This document shows positions 1 through 6,951 of a stretch of 7,535 nucleotides of DNA, in pieces. Origin of the DNA: Deltaproteobacteria bacterium (lineage in GTDB: Bacteria > Myxococcota_A > UBA9160 > UBA4427); NCBI GenBank assembly GCA_011051925.1, contig DRKE01000175.1, forward strand, positions 1 to 7,535. The letters are read 5' to 3'. Made by a program: the position numbers and the translations under genes. Every line of letters begins with the position of its first letter. The stretch's first letter is position 1. The notes under the pieces are model-generated. The model searched no databases and was not told where the DNA came from. It saw only the letters and a list, made by a program, of their open reading frames with translations.

Positions 1-120
1 GCGGGGCGACGCGTTGCGGTCGCCGTCAACCGCCAGGTCGTCGTGCGGTCGCGCTATGACGAGACCGAGTTGTCCGAGGGGGACCGGATCGAGATCCTCG
101 AAGCCGTCGGCGGCGGCTGA
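1..120 (+). CDS. thiS: ThiS, sulfur carrier protein of thiazole synthesis (C-terminal part)
   Basis: Only the last 39 residues are in the window; the frame is open to base 1 and ends at TGA 118-120. ThiS is a small ubiquitin-fold protein, usually about 65 residues. Its C-terminal Gly-Gly is adenylated by ThiF and converted to a thiocarboxylate that gives sulfur to ThiG. Seen directly: the tail 'ELSEGDRIEILEAVGGG', the typical ThiS ending with terminal glycines, preceded by a beta-strand pattern 'VAVNRQVVV'. About 25 N-terminal residues should lie upstream. thiG follows after 93 bases on the same strand, the usual order, which supports the call. MoaD and other ubiquitin-like carriers share the Gly-Gly end, but the neighbours make ThiS much more likely. 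The start, promoter and any TPP riboswitch would lie outside the window. Confidence 0.88.
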   Translation, partial: AGRRVAVAVNRQVVVRSRYDETELSEGDRIEILEAVGGG

Positions 121-155
121 GGCCCCGATCGGCCCACTCCGGCTGCGGGACGGAC

Positions 156-213
156 GGGATGAGAAGATGAGAAGACGGGGAAGAGAGAAAGAGCGAAACG
201 AAAGGAAGACGGG
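156..213 (+). other. Purine-rich leader between thiS and thiG
   Basis: This untranslated stretch is almost all purine on the + strand, with only about six pyrimidines in 58 bases, and is A-rich in an otherwise GC-rich window. It begins with a perfect tandem copy of GATGAGAA (158-165 and 166-173). It ends in the thiG ribosome site AAGGA (202-206), seven bases before the ATG at 214. It has little potential to fold on itself, so it would keep the thiG start region single-stranded. Whether it does more than that, such as protein binding or expression balancing between thiS and thiG, is not shown by the sequence. Confidence 0.5.
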
Positions 214-1008
214 ATGACGAGCGAAGAGAGCGGGCGCCCGGCCTGGCAGGTCGGGGATTTCGAGTTCCACTCGCGGCTGATCATCGGAACCGGGAAATAC
301 GAAAGCTTCGAGCAGAATCTCGCCTGTGCCGAGGCGGCCGGGGCCGAGATGGTGACCGTCGCCCTTCGGCGTGTGAATTTCGACGCCGCGAAGGGCCCGC
401 GCCTGCTCGATGTGATCTCCCCCGAACGCTTCGTGATCCTGCCCAACACGGCCGGCTGCTACACCGCCGACGATGCGGTCACGACCGCCCAGATGGGTCG
501 CGAGCTGCTCGACACGAACCTGATCAAGCTCGAGGTGATCGGCGACGAGCGGACCCTCTTCCCCGACGTGCCCGCCACCCTCGAGGCGGCACAGCGACTG
601 ATCGACGAGGGCTTCGTCGTCCTGCCCTACATCACGGACGACCCGGTCGCATGCCAGAGACTCGAAGCCATGGGCTGTCCGGCGGTCATGCCCCTGGCTG
701 CCCCGATCGGATCGGGCATGGGCATCCGCAACGCGGCCAACCTGCGCATCATCCTCGAAACGGTCGAGGTGCCGGTCATCGTGGATGCCGGGGTCGGCAC
801 GGCGAGTGATGCCGCGGTCGCGATGGAACTCGGCGCGACGGCGCTGCTGATGAATACCGCCATTGCCCACGCGAAGGATCCCCTCGCGATGGCCCGGGCG
901 ATGAAGCTCGGCGTCGAGGCGGGGCGCCTCGCCTACGAAGCGGGACGGATGCCCAAGCGTCTCTATGCGTCGGCGTCGAGCCCCCTCGATGGCACCGCCC
1001 GTTTCTGA
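214..1008 (+). CDS. thiG: ThiG, thiazole synthase
   Basis: This 264-residue cytoplasmic TIM-barrel enzyme builds the thiazole phosphate ring of thiamine from 1-deoxy-D-xylulose 5-phosphate, dehydroglycine (from glycine or tyrosine) and the ThiS thiocarboxylate. Family landmarks in order: '[12 protein letters not shown]' near residues 18-29; '[14 protein letters not shown]' 76-89; 'LIKLEVIGD' 103-111, whose Lys105 is the expected Schiff-base lysine; '[11 protein letters not shown]' 163-173; the phosphate-binding '[11 protein letters not shown]' 191-201; 'SSPLDG' 255-260. The length is normal and no key residue is missing. The ATG at 214 is chosen because AAGGA (202-206) sits seven bases before it and the conserved fold begins soon after. 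It follows thiS by 93 bases and its end overlaps the next gene, so the three are probably co-transcribed. Confidence 0.97.
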   Translation: MTSEESGRPAWQVGDFEFHSRLIIGTGKYESFEQNLACAEAAGAEMVTVALRRVNFDAAKGPRLLDVISPERFVILPNTAGCYTADDAVTTAQMGRELLDTNLIKLEVIGDERTLFPDVPATLEAAQRLIDEGFVVLPYITDDPVACQRLEAMGCPAVMPLAAPIGSGMGIRNAANLRIILETVEVPVIVDAGVGTASDAAVAMELGATALLMNTAIAHAKDPLAMARAMKLGVEAGRLAYEAGRMPKRLYASASSPLDGTARF

Positions 1009-1663
1009 ATCGCGCCCCATCCTCTGCGTCGTTCTCGATGCCGCCGCGTTCGGGCCCGAGCCCGGCCGCTTCGCCCGAGGTCTGTTTCGCGCCGGGGCCG
1101 ACTGGCTCCAACTGCGAGACCGGACGATCGAAGGCCGCGACCATCTCGCCTGGACCCGCAGCGTCGTCGAGGCGGCCCGCGAGGGCACGGGCGATCCAGG
1201 GGCGGCCCTCGCGAGGCCGCGACGGGTGCTCGTCAACCGCAGGCTCGACGTCGCCCTGGCGGCAGAGGCCGGGGGGGTCCACCTGGGCTTCGACGCCCCG
1301 ACGGCGGCCGAGGCGAGGCGTCTGCTGCCAAAGGACGCGCTCGTCGGTGGATCGCTCCACTCCGCCGACGAGGTCGAAAGAGCCGACGAAGCGGGTTCAC
1401 CCTACGACTACGTCCACCTGGCGCCCATCTGGGCACCGAACTCCAAGCCCATGTCGCGCCCGCCCCTTGGCCTCGAAACGCTCGACCGGGCCTGCCGAGG
1501 CGGAATCCCGATTCTCGCCCAGGGCGGGATCGACCCCGATCGCGCCCGCCAGGCGATCCGGGCCGGCGCGGTCGGCATCGCCGTGACGGGAGACATCCGA
1601 AGCGAGACGGAACCCGAGAGCACAATCAGGCGGCTCCGGGCGGTGCTCGACGGACAGATCTGA
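965..1663 (+). CDS. thiE/tenI: ThiE/TenI-family protein (thiamine phosphate synthase or thiazole tautomerase)
   Basis: A 232-residue TIM-barrel protein of the ThiE/TenI family. ThiE joins thiazole phosphate and HMP pyrophosphate to give thiamine phosphate; TenI aromatises the ThiG product. Seen: '[10 protein letters not shown]' 44-53, 'VLVNRRLD' 88-95, 'GVHLG' 104-108, 'GGSLHS' 128-133 with His132, '[10 protein letters not shown]' 153-162, 'AQGGI' 185-189, and phosphate-loop 'GAVGIAV' 201-207. ThiE enzymes normally have QLR-x-K and an Asn-Asp pair whose Asp binds Mg. Here these are QLRDR and Asn91-Arg92, so TMP synthase activity is doubtful. His132 is compatible with the TenI acid/base histidine. 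The frame starts at ATG 965, 44 bases inside thiG; ATG 989 (residue 9, 20-base overlap) is an equally plausible start. Neither has a clear ribosome site, which suggests translational coupling to thiG. Family is certain; the exact reaction is not. Confidence 0.88.
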   Translation: MRRRRAPSMAPPVSESRPILCVVLDAAAFGPEPGRFARGLFRAGADWLQLRDRTIEGRDHLAWTRSVVEAAREGTGDPGAALARPRRVLVNRRLDVALAAEAGGVHLGFDAPTAAEARRLLPKDALVGGSLHSADEVERADEAGSPYDYVHLAPIWAPNSKPMSRPPLGLETLDRACRGGIPILAQGGIDPDRARQAIRAGAVGIAVTGDIRSETEPESTIRRLRAVLDGQI

Positions 1664-1673
1664 CCCGAGGGGG

Positions 1674-1679
1674 TAGACT
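1674..1679 (+). promoter_or_regulatory. Possible -10 hexamer (TAGACT) upstream of the htrA pair
   Basis: TAGACT matches the sigma-70 -10 consensus at four of six positions. It lies 11 bases after the ThiE/TenI stop codon, at the head of the 258-base gap before the first protease start I prefer. A weak -35 candidate, CGGACA (1651-1656), is spaced 17 bases away but overlaps the end of the upstream gene. The same hexamer recurs before the methyltransferase gene. This is suggestive only; a hexamer with this level of match can arise by chance. Confidence 0.25.
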
Positions 1680-1911
1680 CCACCGGAATCGGAACGAGGA
1701 TTCCCCATCGACGGTCGGCATGCAGGCCCCGATGGGAACCGGATCGGCGAGCGCGGCTTCAGAGTCAGCAGCCCGGCGTCGTTCCCCTTGATCTGGAGTC
1801 CCCACTGACCGCCGATCACCCGATGCCGCCGCGCCTGACCGCCCGGGTCGGCTGCGACCGGAACGACGACGAGCCCACGGGATTCCAGGCGCTCCGGGAT
1901 CCCGTGATGAT

Positions 1912-1916
1912 GGAAG
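1912..1916 (+). promoter_or_regulatory. Ribosome binding site fixing the first htrA start
   Basis: GGAAG lies five bases before ATG 1922. The open frame extends back to ATG 1823, and other ATGs are at 1907 and 1910. Only 1922 has a well-placed purine ribosome site, and it puts the signal sequence near the N-terminus. Confidence 0.5.
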
Positions 1917-1921
1917 CGACG

Positions 1922-3358
1922 ATGACCGCCCGAAGTGTCAGCCGAAGAAGCCCTGGCCCGATCGCCCGCCCGTCGCGCCGGGGATTCCCGATACCCGGGG
2001 CGATCCCCGTCCTGCTGGCCAGCTTCGTTTCGTTCGTCCTCACCGGCCTCGTCGCGCCGGGCACACCCCGCGCCGCCGATCCCTTCCTGCGCCGGACGGC
2101 GACGGTCAACGTCGTCGAGATGGTCGGACCCAGTGTCGTCAACATCACGACCGAGCGGATCACGCGCGCCCCGAGCGCCTTCGGAAGACGCTCGGGAATC
2201 GATCCCGGCTTCAACGACTTCTTCCGGAACTTCTTCGAGCCCCAGGCGCGCACGGTCCAGAGCCTCGGCTCGGGGGTCATCTTCGATCGCCAGGGACATG
2301 TCCTCACGAACGAGCACGTGGTCGCCCTGGCCGATCGCGTGCGGGTCATGGTCGCCGATGGTCGCGAGTTCGATGCCGAACTCGTCGGCGCGGACGCCAA
2401 CAACGACCTGGCCGTCCTCAAGATCCTGACGGACGAGGAACTGCCCTTCTCGCCGCCGGGCACCTCGAGCGATCTCATGGTCGGCGAACCCGTGATCGCG
2501 ATCGGCAATCCCTTCGGATTCTCGAACAGCGTGACGACGGGGGTCATCTCGGCGCTCAACCGATCGGTCCATGCCAAAAGCAACGGCATGACCTTCCACG
2601 GTCTCCTGCAGACGGACGCGCTGATCAATCCGGGCAATTCGGGCGGACCGCTCCTCAACGCCGAGGGGGAACTGATCGGGATCAACGCCGCCATCTATGC
2701 CGGTGCCCAGGGCATCGGGTTCGCGATCCCGATCGACGTCGCCCGGCGGGTGATCCGGGAACTGCTTCTCTACGGCGAGGTGCATCCCGTCTGGCTCGGC
2801 CTCGAGTTCCAGGACATCGACCCCTCCCTGCGCGAGGTCCTCGACCTGCCCAACGGCGTGGCGGGCGTGCTCGTCAACCGGCTGCACCCCCGGAGTCCGG
2901 CATCCCGGGCCGGGATCCAGCGGGGGGACATCGTCGCGAACCTCGACGGCCGGGCCGTCAAGAGCGCCCAGCAGCTCTTCGAGATGCTCGAGGGGATGAC
3001 GGCCGACCAGAAGCTCGAACTCGAACTCTACCGCGACGGCAAGCTCCGGAAGGTCGTGGCGACGGCCGAGGAGCTCCCCCAATCGATGGTCCACGACATC
3101 GCGAGCCGGATGCTCGGATTGGAACTCAAACTCTCCGAGCGACATCATGCATTCGTGGTGAGTGAAGTCGATCCGGGATCCGCGGCCGAGGCGTTGGGCC
3201 TCCGCATCGGGGACTACCTGCTGGGGATCAACGGCGTCGCGCTCGCCTCGAACGAGGATCTTCGGCGTGCGGTGGCCCGGCTTCGGGGTCGCTCACGCGC
3301 GCTCGTCGTGGTCCAGAGGGGACCCGGCCGATACCATCTGACCCTTCCGTTGTTCTGA
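1922..3358 (+). CDS. htrA: HtrA/DegP-family serine protease with two PDZ domains (first copy)
   Basis: A 478-residue exported trypsin-like protease/chaperone that would degrade or hold misfolded envelope proteins. Numbering is from ATG 1922. The N-terminus is long and basic with 'SRRGF' at 18-22, a twin-arginine-like motif. A hydrophobic segment follows at about 27-45, then a likely cleavage after 'TPRA' before 'ADPF'. The protease domain carries the full triad: His132 in 'TNEHVV', Asp162 in 'NNDLAVLK', Ser240 in 'NPGNSGGPL'. The LA-loop region is short and has no Q-rich insert, more like DegQ than E. coli DegP. PDZ1 spans about 291-380 ('WLGLEF', 'SRAGIQRGDIV') and PDZ2 about 397-477 ('LGLRIGDYLLGING'). 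The frame is open back to 1823, but that extension looks like non-coding sequence. A second htrA follows 52 bases downstream, so they are probably one unit. Substrates are unknown. Confidence 0.94.
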   Translation: MTARSVSRRSPGPIARPSRRGFPIPGAIPVLLASFVSFVLTGLVAPGTPRAADPFLRRTATVNVVEMVGPSVVNITTERITRAPSAFGRRSGIDPGFNDFFRNFFEPQARTVQSLGSGVIFDRQGHVLTNEHVVALADRVRVMVADGREFDAELVGADANNDLAVLKILTDEELPFSPPGTSSDLMVGEPVIAIGNPFGFSNSVTTGVISALNRSVHAKSNGMTFHGLLQTDALINPGNSGGPLLNAEGELIGINAAIYAGAQGIGFAIPIDVARRVIRELLLYGEVHPVWLGLEFQDIDPSLREVLDLPNGVAGVLVNRLHPRSPASRAGIQRGDIVANLDGRAVKSAQQLFEMLEGMTADQKLELELYRDGKLRKVVATAEELPQSMVHDIASRMLGLELKLSERHHAFVVSEVDPGSAAEALGLRIGDYLLGINGVALASNEDLRRAVARLRGRSRALVVVQRGPGRYHLTLPLF

Positions 3359-3395
3359 ATCCACGCGTTCGAACGACATCCTGAACATTCGGAGC

Positions 3396-3401
3396 AAGGA
3401 G
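3396..3401 (+). promoter_or_regulatory. Ribosome binding site of the second htrA
   Basis: AAGGAG sits nine bases before the ATG at 3411. It is the strongest Shine-Dalgarno match before any + strand gene here, so the second protease may be translated better than the first. Confidence 0.6.
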
Positions 3402-3410
3402 ACCGAGAAA

Positions 3411-4946
3411 ATGCGAACCCTGATCCTTTCGGTGCTGACCGCCGCCCTCGTCCTCTTCGGGGTGCTGGGCCGTCTCGATGTCGCCCGGTTCCCCGAAATC
3501 GGCCCGACGACGGCACGCGCCCTGGACTTCTTCGGAAGCAGCGATGACGATGCCCCGACCTCGGATGCCAGCGCCGATCGGGAAGCCTTCTGGCGCACGG
3601 AGAGCGGAATCCCCGAGGCCCAGCCCATCGGCGTGCCCACCAGCTTTGCGGATCTCGCCGAGCGTGTGGCGCCGGCCGTCGTCAGCATCCAGACCCGGGG
3701 TACGATCAAGCTCGGTGTCCCGAACCTGCCCCCGGGCTTCGAGGAATTCTTCGGCGGCAGCCCGTGGCACCGACGCGGCATGCCCCAGGAGCGCAAGACC
3801 GGCGGCGAGGGAAGCGGTTTCGTGATCTCCCGTGACGGCTACGTCGTCACGAACAACCACGTCGTGGCCGACATGGACGAGATCACGGTCCTCTTCCTCG
3901 ACGGCGACGAACTCGAGGCCGAGGTCGTCGGTCGCGACCCCAAGACGGATATCGCGCTCCTCAAGGTCGATCCCGGCGACAAGGAACTCGCGACGATCGC
4001 CCTGGGCGATTCCGACGAGGTCCGCCCCGGGGACTGGGTCGTCGCCATCGGCAATCCCTTCGGCCTCGCCCACACGGTGACCGCCGGCATCGTCTCCGCC
4101 AAGAACCGCCGCGATGTCATGCGCCCGCAATCCCAGTCCTACGAAGACTTCATCCAGACCGATGCCGCGATCAATCCCGGCAACTCCGGCGGGCCCCTGA
4201 TCGATCTCCACGGCCGCGTCATCGGGATCAACACCGCCATCCGCAGCAACGCCAACACGATCGGCTTCTCGGTCCCGATCAATCAGGCCAAACAGATCCT
4301 GCCCCAGCTGCGCGCGGACGGCCGCGTCACCCGCGGCTGGCTCGGCGTCCAGATCCAGGGCGTGACGAAGGAGATCGCGGAACAATTCCAGCTCGACGAA
4401 GTCGCCGGCGCGCTGGTCTCCCAGGTCCTGCCCGATACGCCCGCCGCCCGGGGCGGCCTCGAACGCGGCGACGTCATCATCGAATTCGATGGGCACGAGA
4501 TCGACGAGTGGCGTGACCTGCCGATCGTCGTCGCCAATACCTCGGTCGACTCGGACGCGAAGGTCGTCGTGATCCGCGACGGCAAGAAGAAGAAGTTCCA
4601 CGTCCGGATCGGTCGCCTCGAGGATCCCGAGCAGGTCGCTTCGACCTCGACCAAGGAACCGGGGACCGAGGTCTTCGGCCTCCGCGCCCAGGACATCACG
4701 CCAGCCCTGGCAGAGGAGCTCGGGCTCGACGACACGAAGGGGGCCGTCGTGACGGAGGTCGATCCGAACGGCCCCGCGGCCGAGGCGGGCATCCGCCGCG
4801 GCGACGTGATCGTCGAACTCGACCGGAAGGCCGTGAAGAACCGGGACGACCTGGTCGCGAAGCTGAAGCGCTCGGACGAGAGCGTGCTCGTGCTGGTCCG
4901 CCGGGGTGCCAATACGCTCTTCGTCCCGCTGAAGCGGGCGGGCTGA
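3411..4946 (+). CDS. htrA: HtrA/DegQ-type periplasmic serine protease with two PDZ domains (second copy)
   Basis: A 511-residue Do/DegQ-type protease/chaperone, close to the canonical family. The hydrophobic segment at 3-19 follows a very short basic start, so it is a Sec-type signal. Cleavage could be at 'TARA' 34-37; otherwise the segment could stay as a membrane anchor. After an acidic linker (about 43-60) comes the protease domain with 'LAERVAPAVVSI', then His150 in 'TNNHVV', Asp180 in 'KTDIALLK' and Ser259 in 'NPGNSGGPL'. PDZ1 starts at the typical 'RGWLGVQIQ' (308-316) and runs to about 400, with 'GLERGDVI'. PDZ2 covers about 420-508, with 'GIRRGDVIVELD'. All catalytic residues are present. 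The start at 3411 is supported by AAGGAG nine bases upstream. It shares architecture with the gene before it, but the sequences, linkers and signal regions have clearly diverged, so this is an old duplication or separate recruitment rather than a recent copy. Confidence 0.97.
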   Translation: MRTLILSVLTAALVLFGVLGRLDVARFPEIGPTTARALDFFGSSDDDAPTSDASADREAFWRTESGIPEAQPIGVPTSFADLAERVAPAVVSIQTRGTIKLGVPNLPPGFEEFFGGSPWHRRGMPQERKTGGEGSGFVISRDGYVVTNNHVVADMDEITVLFLDGDELEAEVVGRDPKTDIALLKVDPGDKELATIALGDSDEVRPGDWVVAIGNPFGLAHTVTAGIVSAKNRRDVMRPQSQSYEDFIQTDAAINPGNSGGPLIDLHGRVIGINTAIRSNANTIGFSVPINQAKQILPQLRADGRVTRGWLGVQIQGVTKEIAEQFQLDEVAGALVSQVLPDTPAARGGLERGDVIIEFDGHEIDEWRDLPIVVANTSVDSDAKVVVIRDGKKKKFHVRIGRLEDPEQVASTSTKEPGTEVFGLRAQDITPALAEELGLDDTKGAVVTEVDPNGPAAEAGIRRGDVIVELDRKAVKNRDDLVAKLKRSDESVLVLVRRGANTLFVPLKRAG

Positions 4947-4980
4947 GCCGGCCCGGCCCCCGGTCTCCCGGGCGCTCTCC

Positions 4981-5008
4981 GGCGGCCGGGGCCTCGGCCC
5001 CGGCTGCC
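4981..5008. terminator. GC-rich hairpin between convergent htrA and elp3
   Basis: A near-perfect hairpin: 12 base pairs with a CTCG loop (4993-4996). The arms are 4981-4992 (GGCGGCCGGGGC) and 4997-5008 (GCCCCGGCTGCC), with one G-T wobble between 4984 and 5005. It lies 34 bases after the protease stop codon and 14 bases before the stop of the opposing elp3, where a shared two-way terminator would be expected. No T run follows on either strand, so it is not a textbook intrinsic terminator. It may act with Rho or protect the 3' ends of both messages. Confidence 0.6.
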
Positions 5009-5022
5009 CTTCGCAGGTCACG

Positions 5023-6951
5023 CTATGGCGTCAGGCGCCGATGCTGATAGAGATCGCCGTCCTCGAAGCCCTGACGCCGATAGTAGGCGCGGGTGCCGAT
5101 CGCCGAGATGACCGAGAGGGCGGGATGGCCCCGGGCGGCGGCGCGCGTCGCGGCCGCTTCCAGCAGCCTCGCCCCGAATCCGCGATGCTGGGCCCGGTCT
5201 TCCGCCCCGGCCCCGATCCGGACCGAGCCGCCGTAGACGTGCAGCTCGCGCACGAGCGCGTTGCGACCCAGTTCGTCGACGAAGGACGGCTCACGGGGCA
5301 GGAAGAGTCGCAGGAATCCGACGATCCGGTCCCCCCCTGTCACGAGTTCGAGAAAGATCTCCTGCCCGCCACCGACCGCGTATCCGGTCTCCTCCAGGCT
5401 GAGGTCCGCCTCGGCGAAGGTCGCGGCGCGGATCTCCCGGGCCCGGATCTCGACGAGTCGCCCTCCCCGGCGCGCGATCTCGGCTTCGGCGATCTGGCGG
5501 AAATTCGTGCGCTTGTTTCCGGCGACGATGTCGTCGGAGGAGATGTCGCGGATCACCCGCGTCACGCGACACCAGCGCGGAACGCGGGGAAGCGAGGTCG
5601 CCACGACTTCGAGGAGCGCCTCCTCGGAATAGGGTCTCCATTCGTCCCGCCGCCAGGCGCCCATCAGCTCGGCCGTCTCGATCAGGCTACAGGGATAGAG
5701 TTTCAACTCGTCCGGCCGGAAGTCAGCATCCTCGAAGAGGCGACGGAAATCCTCGCAATCGCTCCCCGGTGTCGCGCCCAGCAGATTGGCCATCCAATGT
5801 GCATGGAGCTTGAAGCCCGCGCGTCGTAGCCGATCGAAGGCCCGCCGGGTCGCTGCGACATCGTGTCCCCGGCGATTGGCCGCGAGGATCCGGTCGTCGA
5901 GGCTCTGCACGCCGAGTTGGACCTTGGTCGCGCCGAGCCGACGCAGGCGAAGCACTTCCTCTTCGTCGACGTGGTCGGGGCGGGTTTCGAGGACCAGCCC
6001 CACACAGCGCGAACCGGCAGTCTCGTTCTCGCGCTGGACCCGCGCGAGGGATGCCCAATCGGATTCCTCCTCTCGGACGACGAGCCGCCCGCCCTGCGCT
6101 GCGTGCAGGAAACGCGTCACCCGTCGGTTGTAGGGATTCTTCTCGAAGCGATCCCCCCGGACCTCCGCATCGATCGCCTCGAAATCGGGCGTCGTCGCCG
6201 GACTCTCGTCCCGTCGGTCCCGCCCGGCGCCGAAATCGTTCATCGCCTCGAGACAGCGCTGGACGAAATGGATCTGGTAGGCCACGGGATAGAAGGACCA
6301 GGTCCCCCCCAGCACGATCAGCTCGACCTTGTCGACCGGATGGCCCGTCGCGTCGAAGGCCGCCAGCCGGTTCCAGGTCTGGAGATAGGGATCGAAGCGG
6401 TTGTTCGCCGCGCGCTGGGCGCCGGGTTCATCCGACAGGTAGCTCTTCGGCATCCGGACGTCGTTGGGACAGAAGATGCATTTCCCGGGACAGGGGAAGG
6501 GTTTGGTCAGGACCGTCAGCGGTGTGACACCACTCTGCGTCCTCACGGGCCGCCGCTGGACGCGTCGGCGGAAACGGGTCTCGTCGAAACGAAAGCCCGC
6601 CTCGGGCGCGAAGGCCCGAAAGCCCGCGATCAGCTGGCTTCGCGAGAAGAAACCGCCCCCGGGCATCGGGAAACGGCGCAGGAGCGGCTCGAGCATCTCG
6701 TTCGGAATCGGTTCCGGGACCGAATCGGGCATCTCGACGATCGATCGCAGGAGCGGCAGCAGCACGCCCCGCACGGGATCGGGATCGAAATCACGATCGG
6801 GCCCGCGACCGCGAAAACGCCCTCCCCCCCGCTCCCCCGCGCCGAACGCCCGCTTCTCCATGTTCCCGATGCCGCTCAATCGACCTCCCGTCCGGGCGTG
6901 CCAGCCCATCCTGTCGTCCGGGCCGCGAAGAGCCCTGTCCCGCGCGCCCAT
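5023..6951 (-). CDS. elp3: Elp3-type tRNA U34 carboxymethyl-modifying enzyme (radical SAM + GNAT)
   Basis: Cytoplasmic enzyme that uses a radical-SAM cluster and acetyl-CoA to install a carboxymethyl-type group on wobble uridine 34 of tRNA. Residues are numbered from the longest frame (642 aa). The Fe-S motif is 'CPGKCIFC' with Cys154, Cys158, Cys161 (CX3CX2C). Then come 'MPKSYLSDEPGAQRA' 167-181, 'HPVDKVELIVLGGTW' 204-218, 'GLVLETRPDHV' 318-328, 'VQLGVQS' 344-350, 'DELKLYPC' 414-421 and 'IRDISSDDIVAGNK' 468-481. The C-terminal GNAT domain has 'RELHVYGG' 568-575, acetyl-CoA loop 'QHRGFG' 588-593 and 'GTRAYYRRQGF' 619-629. An Arg/Asp/Glu-rich insert lies at about 240-312. The start is unresolved: ATG 6951 has no ribosome site, whereas GGGAGG (6889-6884) sits four bases before TTG 6879, and ATG 6861 follows; a TAGAAT box overlapping 6951 also favours a downstream start. 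Coordinates give the longest frame. The product is the family's activity, not proven here. Confidence 0.93.
   Translation of the reverse strand: MGARDRALRGPDDRMGWHARTGGRLSGIGNMEKRAFGAGERGGGRFRGRGPDRDFDPDPVRGVLLPLLRSIVEMPDSVPEPIPNEMLEPLLRRFPMPGGGFFSRSQLIAGFRAFAPEAGFRFDETRFRRRVQRRPVRTQSGVTPLTVLTKPFPCPGKCIFCPNDVRMPKSYLSDEPGAQRAANNRFDPYLQTWNRLAAFDATGHPVDKVELIVLGGTWSFYPVAYQIHFVQRCLEAMNDFGAGRDRRDESPATTPDFEAIDAEVRGDRFEKNPYNRRVTRFLHAAQGGRLVVREEESDWASLARVQRENETAGSRCVGLVLETRPDHVDEEEVLRLRRLGATKVQLGVQSLDDRILAANRRGHDVAATRRAFDRLRRAGFKLHAHWMANLLGATPGSDCEDFRRLFEDADFRPDELKLYPCSLIETAELMGAWRRDEWRPYSEEALLEVVATSLPRVPRWCRVTRVIRDISSDDIVAGNKRTNFRQIAEAEIARRGGRLVEIRAREIRAATFAEADLSLEETGYAVGGGQEIFLELVTGGDRIVGFLRLFLPREPSFVDELGRNALVRELHVYGGSVRIGAGAEDRAQHRGFGARLLEAAATRAAARGHPALSVISAIGTRAYYRRQGFEDGDLYQHRRLTP
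6884..6889 (-). promoter_or_regulatory. Candidate ribosome binding site for elp3
   Basis: On the minus strand GGGAGG ends four bases before a TTG codon (6879-6877) in the elp3 frame. ATG 6861 is in the same frame further down but more than 20 bases from this site. It is the best Shine-Dalgarno match near the gene's N-terminus and argues that translation starts inside the longest open frame. Confidence 0.4.

Noticed and set aside
1664..1921. Gap between the ThiE/TenI gene and the first htrA examined for a tRNA, riboswitch or small gene
   Set aside because: No cloverleaf, known riboswitch motif or credible small coding frame was seen. GGGAAC (1734-1739) could pair with GTTCCC (1784-1789), but the 44-base loop makes this weak.
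1397..3148. Minus-strand open frame of 583 codons opposite the ThiE/TenI gene and first htrA
   Set aside because: It is the antisense shadow of GC-rich codon use; it has no recognisable domain, runs across two real genes and the gap between them, and is rich in Asp/Glu/Arg/Gly as expected for such shadows.
3366..3375. Perfect palindrome CGTTCGAACG in the 52-base gap between the two htrA genes
   Set aside because: A single 10-base palindrome is easily found by chance in GC-rich DNA; there is no second copy or promoter beside it, so I do not call an operator.
1823..4946. Both htrA frames are exactly 511 codons when counted from the first ATG, hinting at a recent duplication
   Set aside because: Coincidence: the first protein most likely starts at 1922 (478 codons), and the two sequences are widely diverged outside the catalytic motifs.
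3228..5021. Minus-strand open frame of 597 codons opposite the second htrA
   Set aside because: Antisense shadow. Its likeness to the minus-strand frame over the first htrA (both contain a 'R-E/A-x-E-G-I-A-D' stretch) arises because the two sense proteins are homologous, not because an antisense protein is conserved.
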